Shown one piece after another: positions 43,603 to 44,908 of a stretch of 44,908 nt of DNA. The translations under genes were made by a program, and so were the position numbers. Source of the stretch: Parachlorella kessleri (Eukaryota; Chlorophyta; Trebouxiophyceae; Chlorellales; Chlorellaceae); contig BBXU01002740.1 of the NCBI GenBank assembly GCA_001598975.1, forward strand, positions 1 to 44,908, read 5' to 3'. Under the pieces are notes generated by a model, which was not told the origin of the DNA, ran no database searches, and saw only the letters and a program-made list of their open reading frames with translations. The stretch's first letter is position 1. The number at the start of each line of letters is the position of its first letter.

Positions 43603-44894
43603 ATGATGCTGTCTCTCGGAGCTGCCACTTCTTTCGGTCCAGCAGCTCAGCGGGCCAGGCAGCACTGCAGGCATCAGATCACGCTGCCGTCGGTACGGCA
43701 GCAGCGCCTCCAACCCCAGTCACAGAGTTGGCAGCAGCGGGCAGTGCAGACAAGAGCAACAGCACCCAACGTAAGGGTCTTGCCTGTGTGCTAGACTGAT
43801 CTAGCCGCTCCAAGTCTCAAGCTCCGTTGAGGGCTTGGCCACTCTGTAGTAAGCAGTGAGGAGCTGTAGTCAAACGGGATGTGTTGGCAAACAGTGCCTC
43901 CTTCTTGACCAGGCCTTGAAGGTAGCATACTTCATAGTACTGAATGCTGCGTCTGCAGATTGTTGAGGTGGATGCTGCCACGCTGGAGGTGGAAATCATG
44001 AACCGGGACCGGCCTCTCATTATTGACTTCTTTGCAACTTGGTGAGCCACATCCTTGCCTGCCGAGCGCCATATGCCGCATACATAGAGTGAGTAGGGCA
44101 TTTGCACTGATGTTGTTCATTATCTTTCTGCAGGTGCGGGCCCTGCTTGTTGCTGGCCAAGGAGCTTGAAACAGTGAGTGGTGTCGATCCTGCTGGCTGC
44201 ACAAACTTGCGGGTGCTACCCTTGAAGCGCTTTGTCGTGGGGGGCATCGACTGGTGGTGGTACTTTGGAAAGTGATGCATGCTTGACAGCCTGCATGGTG
44301 TGTGGACAGTCTACTTGAAATTTCCCATGTTGGGAAGGGAGTAGAGCTCAATGTTGTGGTGTGGCCGTTGTGTAGGTGGCCAGCACCCTGGGCGACCGTG
44401 TCAAGATACTGAAAATTGACACCGATGAGAACCCGGAGATCAGTTCACAGCTGCAGGTTGGGGGCAACCAGTCGGAAGTTTGCTCACTTAGGGGATGTCA
44501 AGCAGTCTTCGTCGCTGGTCTCAAAGCTTGTACTGATCACATGGTTGAGCACTGCTTGCACATCACCATATTGCAATGGGATGGGCATCTGCATTATGGC
44601 AGTCCGCTGTTGCGGTGAGCTGCCTTTGGCAGATGAGGCATCTGCTTAGGCGCGCGATGCCCACCGGCATGGCTGCGCCCACCCATGTTGCAGATCCAGG
44701 GCCTGCCTACGCTTATCTTCGTTGGGATGGACAAGGACCGCCCAGCCCTCCGAACTGAAGGCCTGCTGCCAGCAACTGTGATACAGGCAAGCCCGCGCGC
44801 CAGACACCTGCCACACATCAGCCTAGCCAATTGCACATCTTGCCTGCCATCCAAACATCTAGTCGCTTGCAGTGCTACTGACAGTTGTGCCTAA
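43603..44894 (+). CDS. Plastid thioredoxin of the CITRX / TRX z type, 3' end uncertain
   Basis: Exons 43603-43770, 43959-44041, 44134-44173, 44376-44456 and 44694-44786 join in phase (155 residues). Exon 1 is a Ser/Gln/Arg-rich, acid-poor transit peptide (MMLSLGAATSFGPAAQRARQ). Mature sequence: VDAATLEVEIMNRDRPLIID, FFATWCGPCLLLAKELE with the redox pair Cys85/Cys88, KILKIDTDENPEISSQLQ and GLPTLIFVG with cis-Pro129. The NRDRPLI..F.ATWCGPC and (I/L)RTEGL(L/I)P signatures match CITRX/TRX z, which in plants acts as a redox and structural partner of the plastid-encoded RNA polymerase and PfkB-like proteins. The end is unresolved. Read-through from 44786 stops at 44894 with an uncharacteristic tail. 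GCAAGC after VIQ could be a GC donor leading to TGC TAC TGA at 44877-44885 or to an exon beyond the window. The family's short helical C terminus is not seen. Confidence 0.88.
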
Positions 44895-44908
44895 GGGATT
44901 TCGTTTTT

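Noticed and set aside
1..44908. tRNA, rRNA, CRISPR, transposon or prokaryotic island
   Set aside because: I looked for tRNA B-box-like motifs, repeat-spacer arrays, terminal repeats with transposase frames and uninterrupted operon-like genes and found none convincing. A covariance-model scan was not possible here.

Overview
This is a piece of a nuclear chromosome from a green alga. It is probably a core chlorophyte, most likely trebouxiophyte-like, but I cannot name the genus from sequence alone. Almost every gene is cut into many exons with GT-AG introns, mostly ending in TGCAG. Coding regions are GC-rich. The gene set is eukaryotic and plastid-bearing: CPSF3, TOM7, URB1, an algal-type expansin, a plastid-type DedA and a TRX z-like thioredoxin. 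I see no phage, prokaryotic operon, CRISPR array, transposase, rRNA or tRNA.

Layout. 1-4424 (+): the 3' part of CPSF3, the pre-mRNA 3'-end endonuclease. 5228-5497 (-): TOM7, a two-exon gene for a 62-residue import-complex subunit. 5742-19258 (+): URB1/Npa1, a ~2,890-residue ribosome-biogenesis scaffold in about 21 exons. 19871-22300 (-): a membrane-anchored protein with two H-x-[ST]-x motifs, probably 2H-phosphoesterase-like, convergent with URB1. 22820-27004 (+): a secreted/type I membrane protein with a Pro/Ser/Thr/Gly-rich ectodomain. 27767-30651 (+): an expansin fused to a FAS1 domain. 31559-31930 (-): a likely 50-residue one-TM protein. 32916-39424 (-): a ~930-residue protein with an AP2/ERF-like N terminus and a long disordered Gln/Met/Pro/Gly-rich remainder. 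40292-40635 (-): a weak candidate for another small gene. 40775-42740 (+): a plastid-type DedA/VTT membrane protein. 43603-window end (+): a thioredoxin of the CITRX/TRX z type.

Exon models were built by hand from GT/GC-AG boundaries, and reading phase was checked at each junction. All main genes close in phase except one URB1 junction (exon 9 to 10). The genes do not form one pathway. The clearest functional pairing is the two adjacent secreted/cell-surface genes at 22.8-30.7 kb, a Pro-rich membrane protein followed by expansin-FAS1; both suggest extracellular matrix or wall work. The points that most deserve follow-up are the expansin-FAS1 fusion, the 2H-like membrane protein, the AP2-like/prion-like regulator with an apparent alternative 3' end, a perfect hairpin inside one of its introns, and four introns that appear to use GC donors.
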